A stretch of 64,000 nt of DNA, from NCBI RefSeq assembly GCF_003797765.1, contig NZ_RKMB01000017.1, forward strand, positions 62,001-126,000. Reading direction: 5' to 3'. Under the pieces are notes generated by a model that searched no databases, was not told where the DNA came from, and saw nothing but the letters and a program-made list of their open reading frames with translations. The position numbers and the translations under genes are program-made. Positions 1-10,023 of the stretch are shown one piece after another. Source of the DNA: Ramlibacter sp. WS9. Lineage in GTDB: Bacteria; Pseudomonadota; Gammaproteobacteria; Burkholderiales; Burkholderiaceae_C. How positions within the stretch are numbered: position 1 is the first letter of the stretch; every line of letters starts with the position of its first letter.

Positions 1-749
1 AGCAGCGCAAGGAGTTGCGCTGTGGAACCTTCGCCGACGTGCCGCCGTTCGCGGCGCCCGATCCCAAGACGCGCGAGATGGTGGGCTTCGACGTCGACCT
101 GTGCATGGCCATCGCCAAGCGCATGGGCGTCAAGGCCACCGTCACGCCACTGTCGGTCGAAGCGCGTGTGCCCGAAGTGAAGATGGGCCGCGTCGACATC
201 ACGGTGGCCAACCTGGCCTACACGCTGGGCCGCGCCGAGCAGATCCAGTTCAGCGACCCGTACTACCTGGCCAAGGAAATGCTGGCCGTGAAGGCGAGCG
301 ATCCCGGCACCGGCAAGGCCGATTTCAAGGGCAAGCGGCTCGCTTCCACCAAGGGGTCGACGTCCGAACTCTCGATCAAGCTCAACGGCTCCGAGCCCGT
401 GACGTTCCAGGACACCGGCTCCGCCTACATGGCGGTGCAGCAGAACAAGGCGCTGGGGATGGTGGCCAACACCATGACCATCACCAAACTCGTGAACCAG
501 TCGAAGGCTTCCGGTGTCGAGCTCAAGATGATCGCGGAGCCGATGGCTTTCCAGCCGATCGGCGTTGGCATGAAGAAGGACGAGCCGGCACTGCTGGCGA
601 AGATCAACACCACATTGGTGGAGATGGACAAGGCCGGCGAGATCAACCAGATCTGGAACAAGTGGCTGGGCCCGAACACCGAATTCAAGATGACGCGTGA
701 GGACAAGGTCGTGCCGCTCAGCGAGCTGAAGTTCACTCCGCTGCCCTGA
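1..749 (+). CDS. ABC transporter substrate-binding protein, family 3 (5' end outside window)
   Basis: Periplasmic receptor of a polar amino acid type ABC importer. The reading frame is open to the window edge. The first visible residues (QRKELRCGTFADVPPFA) already match the start of the mature SBP_bac_3 domain, so the signal peptide lies upstream, outside the window. Family features seen are the FDVDLCMAIAKRMG segment, GRVDITVANLAYT and SDPYYLAKEM. An internal TTG at 15 is unlikely to be the true start. No permease or ATPase follows on this strand before the next operon, so its partners are probably upstream. The ligand cannot be told from sequence. Confidence 0.9.
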   Translation, partial: QRKELRCGTFADVPPFAAPDPKTREMVGFDVDLCMAIAKRMGVKATVTPLSVEARVPEVKMGRVDITVANLAYTLGRAEQIQFSDPYYLAKEMLAVKASDPGTGKADFKGKRLASTKGSTSELSIKLNGSEPVTFQDTGSAYMAVQQNKALGMVANTMTITKLVNQSKASGVELKMIAEPMAFQPIGVGMKKDEPALLAKINTTLVEMDKAGEINQIWNKWLGPNTEFKMTREDKVVPLSELKFTPLP

Positions 750-773
750 AAGGGCCGTAGCGCGCCACCGTGG

Positions 774-795
774 ATGCCGGATCAAAGTCCGGCAT
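774..795. repeat. Short palindromic hairpin repeat after a stop codon
   Basis: ATGCCGGA (774-781) and TCCGGCAT (788-795) form a perfect 8-bp stem around the six-base loop TCAAAG. It starts 25 bp after the receptor stop codon. The core resembles GC-rich REP-like hairpins that I recall as common between genes in Burkholderiales. It may also help end transcription, but no U-tract follows directly. Confidence 0.5.
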
Positions 796-845
796 GACGA
801 TGCCGGGGATTCGGGTTTTCCCCTGAAGAAGTTAAGTTGTCTTAC

Positions 846-855
846 ATCATATGAT
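846..855. promoter_or_regulatory. Candidate operator: perfect palindrome upstream of the sugar ABC operon
   Basis: ATCATATGAT is a perfect 10-bp palindrome 63 bp before the receptor start at 918. It contains TATGAT, a possible -10 box, but I see no good -35 at the right distance. The operon carries its own GntR/FCD regulator (5190-5945), and regulators of that class usually bind short palindromes near the promoter. The link between the two is inference. Confidence 0.3.
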
Positions 856-917
856 ATCCACCTCGCGATGCCAACGGTCGCGGGCCCCTTTCGGAATCCA
901 TGTTGAGGAGACAGCGA

Positions 918-2297
918 ATGAAAATCAGGACACTCTGTATCGCCATGGCCGCGGCTGGCGGCTTGCTCTGCACGGGTCAGGCGGCCGCGCAGCAGAAGCT
1001 GACCGTGTGGTGGCAAAAAGGCTTCTACAAGGCGGAAGACGACGCGCTCTACGCCGCCATCAAGAAGTTCGAAGCCAAGAACCCGAAGTACAAGATCGAT
1101 CTGTCGCTCTATGCGCCGCAGGAGATGATCCCGAAGGCGGTGGCCGCGCTCGACGCGGGCAACGTGCCCGACGTAACCTACGGCGACGTGTTCGACTTCC
1201 AGGTCACGGCCAAGTGGGCCTACGACGGCAAGTTGGAGGACGTGTCCAGCATCATCGACCCGATCCGCTCCAAGTTCGAGCCTTCGGCGCTGTCCACCAC
1301 GTTCCTGCTCAATAACACGACCGGCACGCGCGCCTACTACGCGTACCCGATCAAGCAGCAGACCATGCACATCCAGTACTGGAAGGACATGCTGGCCGAC
1401 GCGGGCTTCAAGGAAGCCGACATTCCGAAGGACTGGAAGGGCTACTGGAGCTTCTGGTGCGACAAGGTGCAGGCCGGCTACCGGGCGAAGAGCGGCCTGC
1501 GCTCGTTCGGCATCGGCCAGCCGCTGGGCGTCGACTCGAGCGACTCGTTCTACTCGTTCCTGACCTTCATGGACGCCCACAACGTGAAGCTGGTCAGCGA
1601 CTCCGGCAAGCTGCTGGTCGACGACCCGGCCGTGCGCACGGGCCTGATCAACACGCTGACCGACTACACGCAGATCTACGCGAAGGGCTGCACGCCGCCG
1701 TCCTCCACCAACTGGAAGGACCCGGACAACAACGTCGCCTTCCACAACAAGACCACGGTGCTCACGCACAACGCCACGATCTCCATCGCGGCCAAGTGGC
1801 TGGACGACATGAACAACAGCACGCTGACCGAGGCGCAGCGCGCGACGGCCAAGAAGAACTACACGGAGCTCATCGCCACGGCGGGTTTCCCGAACAAGCC
1901 GGACGGCACCAAGATGGTCTACCGCGCGGCTGTGAAAACCGGCGTGATCTTCAAGGACGCCAAGGACAAGGAAGGCGCCAAGAAGTTCGTGGCTTTCATG
2001 CTGGATGAGGCCAACCTCACGCCGTACGTCGAAGGCTCGCTGGGCCGCTGGTTCCCCGTGACCAAGGCCGCGCAGCAAAGCGCCTTCTGGAAGAGCGATC
2101 CGCACCGCCTGGCCGTGTACAACCAGTTCATGAACGGGACCACGCCGTTCGAGTTCACCAAGAACTACAAGTTCACGGTGCTCAACAACGAGAACGTCTG
2201 GGCCAAGGCCGCCAACCGCGTGCTTTCCGAGAAGGTGCCGGTCGACAAGGCCGTTGACGAGATGATCGCGCGTATCAAGGCGGTTGCGTCGAATTGA
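918..2297 (+). CDS. Sugar-type ABC transporter substrate-binding protein (family 1)
   Basis: Periplasmic receptor for a carbohydrate or polyol importer (SBP_bac_1). The protein has 459 residues, normal for the family. A Sec signal peptide with a hydrophobic stretch ends near QAAAQQKL, and the mature domain starts LTVWWQKGFYK. I chose the ATG at 918 because GAGGAGA lies just upstream; an in-frame start at 900 would add six residues before the signal peptide. The gene opens an operon with two permeases (2294 and 3160), a MalK-like ATPase (4107) and a GntR regulator (5190). The substrate is unknown. Sugar-acid or polyol uptake would fit the regulator type, but that is a guess. Confidence 0.93.
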   Translation: MKIRTLCIAMAAAGGLLCTGQAAAQQKLTVWWQKGFYKAEDDALYAAIKKFEAKNPKYKIDLSLYAPQEMIPKAVAALDAGNVPDVTYGDVFDFQVTAKWAYDGKLEDVSSIIDPIRSKFEPSALSTTFLLNNTTGTRAYYAYPIKQQTMHIQYWKDMLADAGFKEADIPKDWKGYWSFWCDKVQAGYRAKSGLRSFGIGQPLGVDSSDSFYSFLTFMDAHNVKLVSDSGKLLVDDPAVRTGLINTLTDYTQIYAKGCTPPSSTNWKDPDNNVAFHNKTTVLTHNATISIAAKWLDDMNNSTLTEAQRATAKKNYTELIATAGFPNKPDGTKMVYRAAVKTGVIFKDAKDKEGAKKFVAFMLDEANLTPYVEGSLGRWFPVTKAAQQSAFWKSDPHRLAVYNQFMNGTTPFEFTKNYKFTVLNNENVWAKAANRVLSEKVPVDKAVDEMIARIKAVASN

Positions 2298-3163
2298 CCC
2301 AAGCTACCGTCGCTTCGATGCCCGCCGCGGCCCGGCCGCGGCGGGCGCTGTCCCAGTACGAGTGGTGGGGCCGCATGCTGGTCGTGCCCTACCTGCTCGT
2401 CTTCGCGGTGTTCGTGCTGTACCCGGTGTGCTATGGCCTCTGGCTGGCGCGGCACCCGGCCAGCTACACCAAGCTGTTCGACGACCCCATCTTCTTTCGA
2501 AGCGCGGTCAATACGTTCGTTTTCCTGCTGGTGGCCATCAACGTCAAGATGATGGTGGCCCTGCTGCTGTCGGGCTTCTTCATCCAGGCACGGTGGTGGA
2601 TCAAAGCGCTGTCGGCGCTGTTCATCCTGCCATGGGCCGTGCCGTCGATCCCCACCATTCTTTCCGTGCGGTTCATGCTCAACCCCGAGTGGGGCGTGAT
2701 CAACACAACCATCTTCCGCCTGACGGGCCTGGACGGCCCCAACTGGCTGAACGACCCGACGCTGGCGTTAACTTTCTCAATGCTGATGCACATCTGGAAG
2801 TCGCTGCCGTTCTGGACGCTGATCCTGATCGCCGGCCGGCTGGCGATCCCGGGTGAGCAGTACGAGGCCGCGTCGGTGGACGGTGCGAGCAGCTGGCAGA
2901 AGTTCCGCTTCATCACCTGGCCGTCGATGCGCACGCTGTACGTGACGTCCACCATCCTTTCGGCCATCTGGACCCTGGGCGATTTCAACAGCGTGTACCT
3001 CCTGACAGGCGGCGGGCCGGCCGACCTCACGCACGTGCTGGCAACGCTGGGCATCCGCTACTTGCGGCTGGACCAGGTGGACGTTGCGATGGCGTCGATC
3101 GTCGTCGCGCTGCCGCTGGTCCTGCCGCTGGTGTACTTCATGATGAAGCGACTCTCGAAATGA
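2294..3163 (+). CDS. Sugar ABC transporter permease, MalF/UgpA type
   Basis: Inner-membrane permease subunit of 289 residues with about six hydrophobic helices. The EAA loop that contacts the ATPase is visible around EQYEAASVDGASSWQKF. The start is a TTG that overlaps the receptor stop codon (TTGA), which implies translational coupling. The end overlaps the next permease by ATGA. The N-terminal 20 residues are Ala/Arg-rich and cytoplasmic, as in many MalF-type permeases that lack the large periplasmic loop of E. coli MalF. It pairs with the product of 3160-4008. Confidence 0.92.
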   Translation: MTQATVASMPAAARPRRALSQYEWWGRMLVVPYLLVFAVFVLYPVCYGLWLARHPASYTKLFDDPIFFRSAVNTFVFLLVAINVKMMVALLLSGFFIQARWWIKALSALFILPWAVPSIPTILSVRFMLNPEWGVINTTIFRLTGLDGPNWLNDPTLALTFSMLMHIWKSLPFWTLILIAGRLAIPGEQYEAASVDGASSWQKFRFITWPSMRTLYVTSTILSAIWTLGDFNSVYLLTGGGPADLTHVLATLGIRYLRLDQVDVAMASIVVALPLVLPLVYFMMKRLSK

Positions 3164-4008
3164 AGTTCACGCTCAAGACCGTCACCACCGAAGCCAAGCT
3201 GCTGCTCATCGGCATCCCGGTGTTCCTGTGGACCATCATCCCGGTCTATCACATGTTCCTGTTCGCGATCTCGGAGCGGGACTCGGCGACATCGGGGCGC
3301 TTGTGGCCCAAGAACCCGACGCTGCAGAACTTCGACGTCGTCTTCAACCAGAAGCACTTCTACCTGGGGCATTTCTGGCAGCAGCTGGGCAACTCGCTGA
3401 TGATCGCCATCGCCGTGGGCCTGATCACGCTGGTGGTCGCCACCACGGCGGCCTTTGCCATCAGCCGGCTCAAGGTGAGGGGCGGCCGCACGGTGATGAA
3501 CATGGCGCTGTTCACGTACTTCATCCCGGCAGCGTTCCTGGCCGTGCCGATGTACAAGACCATGGCCAACTACGGCCTGCTGAACAACCGCTGGTCCCTC
3601 GTGCTGGCGATGGTCACCATCGCCTCACCGTATTGCATCTGGGTGTTGAAGCAGGCGTCGGACAAGCTGCCCTTCGAGCTGGACGAAGCGGCGCGCATGG
3701 ACGGCGCCACGCCCATGCAGCTTTTTTACCTGGTCTACCTGCCGTTGATGGTGCCCTCCATGGTCGCCGTCGGCACCTACGCGCTGCTGCTGGCCTGGAA
3801 CGAATACCTCTATGCCTTCCTGCTGCTGTCCAACGAGACCGACCTGACGCTCGCCGTTGCGCTGGGCAACTTCCTGGCCGCCGACGATTCGCCGTGGGAA
3901 CTGCTGATGGCCACCGGGTTCGTCTACGCGCTGCCTCCGGCCGCGATCTATTACGCCTTCAAGCGCTACATGGTCGGCGGGCTCACCGCCGGCGCCGTAA
4001 AGTCATGA
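3160..4008 (+). CDS. Sugar ABC transporter permease, MalG/UgpE type
   Basis: Second permease subunit of the importer, 282 residues and about six transmembrane helices. Its EAA motif lies around FELDEAARMDGATPMQLF, the MalG-like form. The ATG overlaps the upstream stop codon by four bases (ATGA). A hairpin-rich repeat of about 80 bp separates its stop codon from the ATPase gene. No fusion or frameshift is seen. Confidence 0.92.
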   Translation: MKFTLKTVTTEAKLLLIGIPVFLWTIIPVYHMFLFAISERDSATSGRLWPKNPTLQNFDVVFNQKHFYLGHFWQQLGNSLMIAIAVGLITLVVATTAAFAISRLKVRGGRTVMNMALFTYFIPAAFLAVPMYKTMANYGLLNNRWSLVLAMVTIASPYCIWVLKQASDKLPFELDEAARMDGATPMQLFYLVYLPLMVPSMVAVGTYALLLAWNEYLYAFLLLSNETDLTLAVALGNFLAADDSPWELLMATGFVYALPPAAIYYAFKRYMVGGLTAGAVKS

Positions 4009-4009
4009 A

Positions 4010-4090
4010 CCACCCCCGAAGCGCCTTCGGCGCCTCCCCCTCAAGGGGGCGCAGCCAGTGGCCCGGCAAAGCCGGTTCCACGGCTGCCCC
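4010..4090 (+). repeat. Dispersed triple-hairpin repeat, copy 1
   Basis: This stretch begins two bases after the permease stop codon and is nearly the same as 9315-9394, in the same orientation. It can fold as three small hairpins in a row: GCGCC/GGCGC around TTC, CCCC/GGGG around TCAA, and CCGGC/GCCGG around AAA. Repeats of this type, placed right after stop codons, are typical of Comamonadaceae genomes as I know them. Here it splits an operon, so it may lower expression downstream or stabilise the upstream message. Confidence 0.75.
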
Positions 4091-4106
4091 ACGATAAAGC
4101 ACGGAT

Positions 4107-5177
<1,071 letters not shown>

Positions 5178-5189
5178 AAAGTACCCTGC

Positions 5190-5945
5190 ATGGCCACGAT
5201 GAAGAACGTTCACGGCAACACCGTCGATCACCTCGGCGAGGCGATCGTGGCCGGGCGCTATTCGACGGGCGCATCGATTCCGCCGGAGCCGAGGTTGTGC
5301 GAAGAGCTGGGCGTGAGCCGAACCGTGATCCGCGAATCGGTCAAGTCGCTCGTGGCCAAGGGCTTGGTGTCCACCGGCCCCAAGGTCGGCACGCGCGTGC
5401 TGCCGGAAGACCAGTGGAACTGGTTCGATCCGGACGTGATCCTCTGGAAATCCAAGGCGGGCCTGACCCGCGAATTCCTGCGCGACCTGCAGGAGCTGCG
5501 CCGCGTCGTCGAGCCGGCGGCGGTGCGCATGGCCGCCGAGCGCGCCACCGCGCAAGACCTGGCCGACATCGCATCGGCTTTCGAAGGCATGCGCCATGCG
5601 GTGGAAGAGGGCGGCGACTACGTCACCAACGACCTGCTGTTCCACCAGGGGCTGCTGCGCGCCTGCCACAACCGCATGATGGTGCAGATGGGCAAGGCGT
5701 TGAGCGCGCTGCTGCGCACGAGTTTCGAGATCTCCACCAGCCGCAAAGACGGCCCCAAGCTCTCGCTGCCGCTGCACCGCGCGGTGATGGAAGCGGTCAT
5801 CGCACGGGAGCCGGCGAAGGCCGAGAAGGCCATCCTCGTGCTCATCGATGGCGCCCATCAGGACATCGAACAGGTGTTGTCCAATCGCAAGAAGCTGCCG
5901 CGCCTGAATGTTCCGGCTTCCCGCCTGAAGGCCGCCGCCGCCTGA
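5190..5945 (+). CDS. GntR/FadR-family transcriptional regulator (FCD domain)
   Basis: DNA-binding regulator of 251 residues. The N-terminal winged helix covers about residues 10-75, with LCEELGVSRTVIRESVKSL as recognition region. A FadR-type all-helical FCD ligand domain covers about 90-230. The linker FDPDVILW is typical of regulators of sugar-acid and sugar uptake genes. The gene lies 12 bp after the ABC ATPase gene, so it probably belongs to the same transcript and controls it. The palindrome at 846-855 is a possible site. The effector is unknown. Confidence 0.9.
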   Translation: MATMKNVHGNTVDHLGEAIVAGRYSTGASIPPEPRLCEELGVSRTVIRESVKSLVAKGLVSTGPKVGTRVLPEDQWNWFDPDVILWKSKAGLTREFLRDLQELRRVVEPAAVRMAAERATAQDLADIASAFEGMRHAVEEGGDYVTNDLLFHQGLLRACHNRMMVQMGKALSALLRTSFEISTSRKDGPKLSLPLHRAVMEAVIAREPAKAEKAILVLIDGAHQDIEQVLSNRKKLPRLNVPASRLKAAAA

Positions 5946-6014
5946 GTTGGCGCCGCTCCCGCAGACGGGGGCCGGGGCCTTGCATTCGGGACGCGATTCA
6001 AGTTGAATCGCGCG

Positions 6015-7721
6015 ATGACCCGATACAAGCACTATGCCCAGCGGCCGGAGTTCATCACGCCTGAGTTCCTCCAGGCCGAGTTCGGCACCCTCATTGAAAC
6101 CCTGCCCGCGGCCGAAGCGGCCGCCGACGCAGCGCCGTGGCTCGAAGCCATTTCGCGCTGGAATGCCTTGCGCGCCTACTCCGAAGGCGAGCACGCACGC
6201 CTGAACTACGCCTTCAGCAAGAACTGCCTGGATCCGGAACTCGAGACGCAAGACCGCTACCTGCGCGAGAAGATCCTGCCCGTTCGAGAAGAGGGCGACG
6301 CGCAGTTCCTTCCCGCGCTGGGCGGTACGCGCCACCGGCCGGCCATTGCCGCCCAGTACGGCAGTTATTTCCTGGACCGCATGGCGGCCGGACTGCAGAC
6401 GGTGGACCCGGTGAATTCGGATCTGCGTATCCAGTTGGGCGAGCTGGCCATGCAGTACGACAAGGCCGTTGCATCCGGCGAAGTCACCGTCGGCGGCGAA
6501 GCCATGACGCTGACCAAGGCGGTGGGCATCGCCAACGGGTCGGACCAGGCGGCGGTGCGGCGCGAGGCCTACATCGCCTACCGCGAGTGGTTCGTGCAGA
6601 ACCGTGAAACGCTCGCGGGAATTTTTTCGAAGATGGTCGCGCTGCGCGACCAGATGGGGCGCAACCTGGGTCACGCCAACTTCGTGACGCTGGGCTACGC
6701 CGGCATGAGCCGCACCGACTACGGGCCGGCGCAAGCGGCTGAGTTTCGCCGGGGCGTGCGCGAGCACTTCGTGCCGCTGCGCCGCAAGCTGATGGCGCGG
6801 CAGGCGCGTGAACTGGGTGACGCGGTGCTCAAGCCGTGGGACGCTTCGTATCACCAATCCTTGGGCATCCCCCTCGGCGCCGTGCCGGTGGAAGGGCAGC
6901 TGGATGCGGCGCAGAACGTGTTCTCCAAGCTGTCGCCGCGGCTGGCCAAGCACTTCGAGCACATGCGCGCCAACCACCTGATCGACCTGGAAAACCGCAA
7001 GGGCAAGCGCGGCGGCGCCTTCTGCACTTCCTTTCCCGACGAGGGGCAGGTGGCGATCTTCTGCAATTCGACCGGCCAGGCCGACGACGTGCGCACGCTC
7101 ACCCACGAAATGGGCCACGCCTTCCAGGCCTGGGAGTCGCAGGCCATCGAGCTGGTCGAGCTGCAGTGGCCCACGGCGGAAGCCGCCGAGATCCATTCGA
7201 TGGGCATGGAGTTCCTGTCCCTCAGGCACATCGACGCGTTCTTCGCCGACGCCGAGCACGCGCGGCGCTTCCGCAAGAAGCGCTGGACCGGCGCGGTGGA
7301 ACTGATCACCTATTGCTGCGTCGTGGATGAGTTCCAGCACTGGGTGTACGAAAACCCCGCAGCCTCGGCCGACGAGCGCGACGCGCAGTGGGACCGCATC
7401 TGGGAAACCTACATTCCCGGCCTCGACTTCAGCGGCATCGAACAACATCGCGCCGCGCGCTGGTATGCGCAGTTGCACATCTTCCGCCTGCCGTTCTACT
7501 ACATCGACTACGCCATCGCCGAGACGGGTGCGATGCAGCTCGCGGTCATGGACGCGAAGGACCCGGCGGCCGCGATGGAGACCTACATCGAGCTGTGCCG
7601 CATCGGCGGCACGCGCGGGGTACTCGACATCTTCAAGTCGGCGGGGCTGCGTTCGCCTTTCGATGCCGGCGTGATGGCGGATCTGGCCGCGCACGTGGCG
7701 CGGGAGTGCGAACTGGCCTGA
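6015..7721 (+). CDS. M3 family oligoendopeptidase
   Basis: Cytoplasmic zinc metallopeptidase of the M3 (thimet/PepF-like) family, which cleaves short peptides. It has 568 residues, close to the usual length. The zinc motif HEMGH is at residues 364-368, and the downstream AEIHSMGMEF segment supplies the third ligand. No signal peptide is seen. I chose ATG 6015; an in-frame TTG at 6003 would add four residues. It is close behind the GntR gene but does not overlap it and has no clear functional link to the ABC importer. An antisense open frame of over 1000 codons covers it and is a codon-bias shadow. Confidence 0.93.
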   Translation: MTRYKHYAQRPEFITPEFLQAEFGTLIETLPAAEAAADAAPWLEAISRWNALRAYSEGEHARLNYAFSKNCLDPELETQDRYLREKILPVREEGDAQFLPALGGTRHRPAIAAQYGSYFLDRMAAGLQTVDPVNSDLRIQLGELAMQYDKAVASGEVTVGGEAMTLTKAVGIANGSDQAAVRREAYIAYREWFVQNRETLAGIFSKMVALRDQMGRNLGHANFVTLGYAGMSRTDYGPAQAAEFRRGVREHFVPLRRKLMARQARELGDAVLKPWDASYHQSLGIPLGAVPVEGQLDAAQNVFSKLSPRLAKHFEHMRANHLIDLENRKGKRGGAFCTSFPDEGQVAIFCNSTGQADDVRTLTHEMGHAFQAWESQAIELVELQWPTAEAAEIHSMGMEFLSLRHIDAFFADAEHARRFRKKRWTGAVELITYCCVVDEFQHWVYENPAASADERDAQWDRIWETYIPGLDFSGIEQHRAARWYAQLHIFRLPFYYIDYAIAETGAMQLAVMDAKDPAAAMETYIELCRIGGTRGVLDIFKSAGLRSPFDAGVMADLAAHVARECELA

Positions 7722-7745
7722 GGATCGCTTCCGCTTCGAATTCCG

Positions 7746-8579
7746 TCATAGCATTTCAAGCGGCGTCGAACCGTCGGGCGGCGGGAACAGCGTGTCGAGT
7801 TCTTTCAGTTGTTCGGCCGTGAGCGGGTGTTCGACTGTATGGGCGTTCTGCTCCAGCCGCTCGCTGCTGCCGGTCTTGGGAATCGCCACCACGCCGTCTT
7901 GTGCAAGAAGCCACCCGATGGCGGCTTGCGCCGGCGTCATCCCGTGCCGCTTCGCGAACGCCGCCAACCCGCGGTCTCGAACCAGCCTGCCTTCTTCAAG
8001 CGGCGAGTACGCCATCACCGGGGTGCGCCGCTCGCGCAGCCACGGCAACAAGTCCCACTCGATGCCTCGCCGGCCGAGGTTGTAGAGCACCTGGTCGGTC
8101 TGCACGGCGCCGCCGCCGGGCACGCCGTGCAGTTCTTCCATCGCCGCCAGGTCCAGGTTGCTCACGCCCCAGTGGCGAATCTTGCCCGCACGCTGCAGCG
8201 CCTCGAAAGCCTCCACCGTTTCCGCCAGAGGCACGCCGCCCGCCCAGTGCAAGAGGTACAGGTCGATGGTTTCGATGCGCAAGCGCTTCAGGCTGTTCTC
8301 GCAGGACGTCGGCATCGCACGCCGCGACGCGTTGTGTGGATAGACCTTGCTGACGATGAAGACATCGGTGCGCCGGCCCGCGATGGCTTCGCCGACCAGC
8401 GTCTCGGAACGGCCGTCGCCGTACATTTCGGCCGTGTCGATCAGCGTAAGGCCCAAGTCGATGCCTCGGCGCAGGCAGTCGACTTCTGTTCGGCGTCCGG
8501 CCAGGGCGTCGCCAATGTGCCAGGTGCCCTGGCCGAGCGCGGGCACCGTTTCACCGCAGGGAAGCGTGACGTATTTCAT
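7746..8579 (-). CDS. Aldo/keto reductase
   Basis: NADPH-dependent carbonyl reductase of the AKR superfamily, 277 residues. All four catalytic residues appear in order: Asp and Tyr in DTAEMYG, Lys in VSKVYP and His in YLLHWAG. The substrate is not predictable. I chose the ATG at 8579 (MKYVTLP), because the longer open frame upstream has only Arg-rich sequence and runs into the divergent TetR gene. Only 41 bp separate the two divergent starts, so the TetR protein at 8621 could control both. Confidence 0.9.
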   Translation of the reverse strand: MKYVTLPCGETVPALGQGTWHIGDALAGRRTEVDCLRRGIDLGLTLIDTAEMYGDGRSETLVGEAIAGRRTDVFIVSKVYPHNASRRAMPTSCENSLKRLRIETIDLYLLHWAGGVPLAETVEAFEALQRAGKIRHWGVSNLDLAAMEELHGVPGGGAVQTDQVLYNLGRRGIEWDLLPWLRERRTPVMAYSPLEEGRLVRDRGLAAFAKRHGMTPAQAAIGWLLAQDGVVAIPKTGSSERLEQNAHTVEHPLTAEQLKELDTLFPPPDGSTPLEML

Positions 8580-8620
8580 GACCGCAGTATCGCTCCGGCG
8601 CCGCCGTCTATACTGCCAAA

Positions 8621-9313
8621 ATGAACGAACTGGTACATCGCCGCGCCGCGAAACCACCCATGAAGAGCGTGCCCGCGGCGGGCAAACGCGAGCCGACGCG
8701 CACCAACGATCCCGAGCGCACGCAGGCCAATATCCTGCAGGTGGCGGAGGTCGAGTTCGGCGAAAAGGGGCTCGCCGGCGCGCGCATCGACGAGATCGCG
8801 GCCGCGACGAAGACCAGCAAGCGGATGATCTACTACTACTTCGGCAGCAAGGAGGGCTTGTACCTCGCCGTGCTGGAGGAGGCGTACCGGCGCGTCCGCG
8901 ACATCGAGGCCGAGTTGCACCTGCAGGACCTGGAGCCCGAGCAGGCGCTGCGCCGGCTGGTGGCCTTCACCTTCGATCACCACCTCAACCACGAGAGCTA
9001 CATCCGCCTCGTGATGTCCGAGAACATCAACCGGGGGCAGTACCTGGCGCAGAGCGCACGCATCCAGGAACTGAACGTGCCCGCCATCGCGGCGATTCGC
9101 AACCTGTACCAGCGCGGCGTCAAGCGCGGCGTGTTCCGCGCGGGGCTCGACCCGGTGGATATTCACGCGTCGATCTCGGCGCTGAGTTTCTTCAACGTTT
9201 CGAATCGGCACACCTTCGGGCTGATCTTCAAGCTCGACATGCAGTCGGCCGCGTACGTCGCCCACCGCCGCGACAACGTCGTCGAGATGATTGCGCGCTT
9301 CGTGAAGCGCTGA
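8621..9313 (+). CDS. TetR/AcrR family regulator of the quinate/shikimate-type cluster
   Basis: Transcriptional repressor of 230 residues. Its helix-turn-helix covers about residues 32-78, including ARIDEIAAATKTSKRMIYYY. The longer C-terminal half is an all-helical ligand domain. An unusually long basic N-terminal tail (RRAAKPP, KREPTR) precedes the HTH. It stands directly before the TRAP transporter and dehydroquinase genes, in the same direction, so it most likely controls them. An intermediate of the pathway, such as quinate or dehydroshikimate, is a plausible but untested effector. Confidence 0.88.
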   Translation: MNELVHRRAAKPPMKSVPAAGKREPTRTNDPERTQANILQVAEVEFGEKGLAGARIDEIAAATKTSKRMIYYYFGSKEGLYLAVLEEAYRRVRDIEAELHLQDLEPEQALRRLVAFTFDHHLNHESYIRLVMSENINRGQYLAQSARIQELNVPAIAAIRNLYQRGVKRGVFRAGLDPVDIHASISALSFFNVSNRHTFGLIFKLDMQSAAYVAHRRDNVVEMIARFVKR

Positions 9314-9314
9314 C

Positions 9315-9394
9315 CCACCCCCGAAGCGCCTTCGGCGCCTACCCCTCAAGGGGGCGACACCAGCGGCCCGGCAAAGCCGGTTCCGCGGTGCCCC
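9315..9394 (+). repeat. Dispersed triple-hairpin repeat, copy 2
   Basis: Near-identical to 4010-4090, with a handful of substitutions. It begins one base after the TetR stop codon, mirroring copy 1, and carries the same three short stems. It separates the regulator from the TRAP transporter genes, so the transporter promoter probably lies between it and 9469. Confidence 0.75.
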
Positions 9395-9468
9395 TGGCTC
9401 TGGTCCGGGTTATCCCTAATTTGAGAACTAACCAGTTCGTACAAAATGCGAAGCAGGAGACCCCACCC

Positions 9469-10023
9469 ATGATCCAGAAAGCGATCGACCTGCTGTGCCG
9501 GCTGTTTTCCGTCCTCATGGTCGCGTTCCTCGCGGCCATGGTTGTGATGGTGTTCGGCAACGTTGTACTGCGCTACGGCTTTAACTCCGGCATCACGGTG
9601 TCGGAAGAGCTGTCGCGCTGGCTGTTCGTCTGGATGACGTTTCTCGGCGCGGTCGTCGCGCTGCGCAACCACGGGCACTTGGGCACCGACAGCCTCGTGT
9701 CGCGCCTGCCGGTGGCGGGCAAGAAGATCTGCCTGGGCACGGCGCACCTGATCATGATTGGCCTGTGCGTGGTGATGGCCCGGGGCGGTTGGCAGCAGAC
9801 GGTCATCAACTACGGGACGTCGAGCGCGGTGATGGAGGCGTCGATGGCCTGGCTCTACGCCAGCGGCGTCGTGTTCGCCGTGCTGGCCGCGCTGATCGTC
9901 GCGCACGATTTCTGGAAACTGGTGTCCGGTCAGCTTGCCGAAGACGAACTGATCGGCGTCGTCGAGTCGGAAGAAGATGTGGTGCCCGGCAAGGCCGCCG
10001 CACACGGAGTGCCCGCACCATGA
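9469..10023 (+). CDS. TRAP transporter small permease (DctQ type)
   Basis: Small membrane subunit of a tripartite ATP-independent periplasmic importer. It has 184 residues and four hydrophobic helices. The conserved DctQ region appears as ELSRWLFVWMTFLGAVVAL. I chose ATG 9469 because the open frame runs back into the repeat and the TetR gene, while GAAGCAGGAGA precedes this ATG. It overlaps the large permease by ATGA. The last 30 residues are an acidic cytoplasmic tail. Confidence 0.93.
   Translation: MIQKAIDLLCRLFSVLMVAFLAAMVVMVFGNVVLRYGFNSGITVSEELSRWLFVWMTFLGAVVALRNHGHLGTDSLVSRLPVAGKKICLGTAHLIMIGLCVVMARGGWQQTVINYGTSSAVMEASMAWLYASGVVFAVLAALIVAHDFWKLVSGQLAEDELIGVVESEEDVVPGKAAAHGVPAP

Noticed and set aside
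8347..9468. N-terminal extension of the TRAP small permease frame back through the TetR gene
   Set aside because: The extension is out of frame with TetR, passes through the hairpin repeat and has no family match. The permease clearly starts at 9469.
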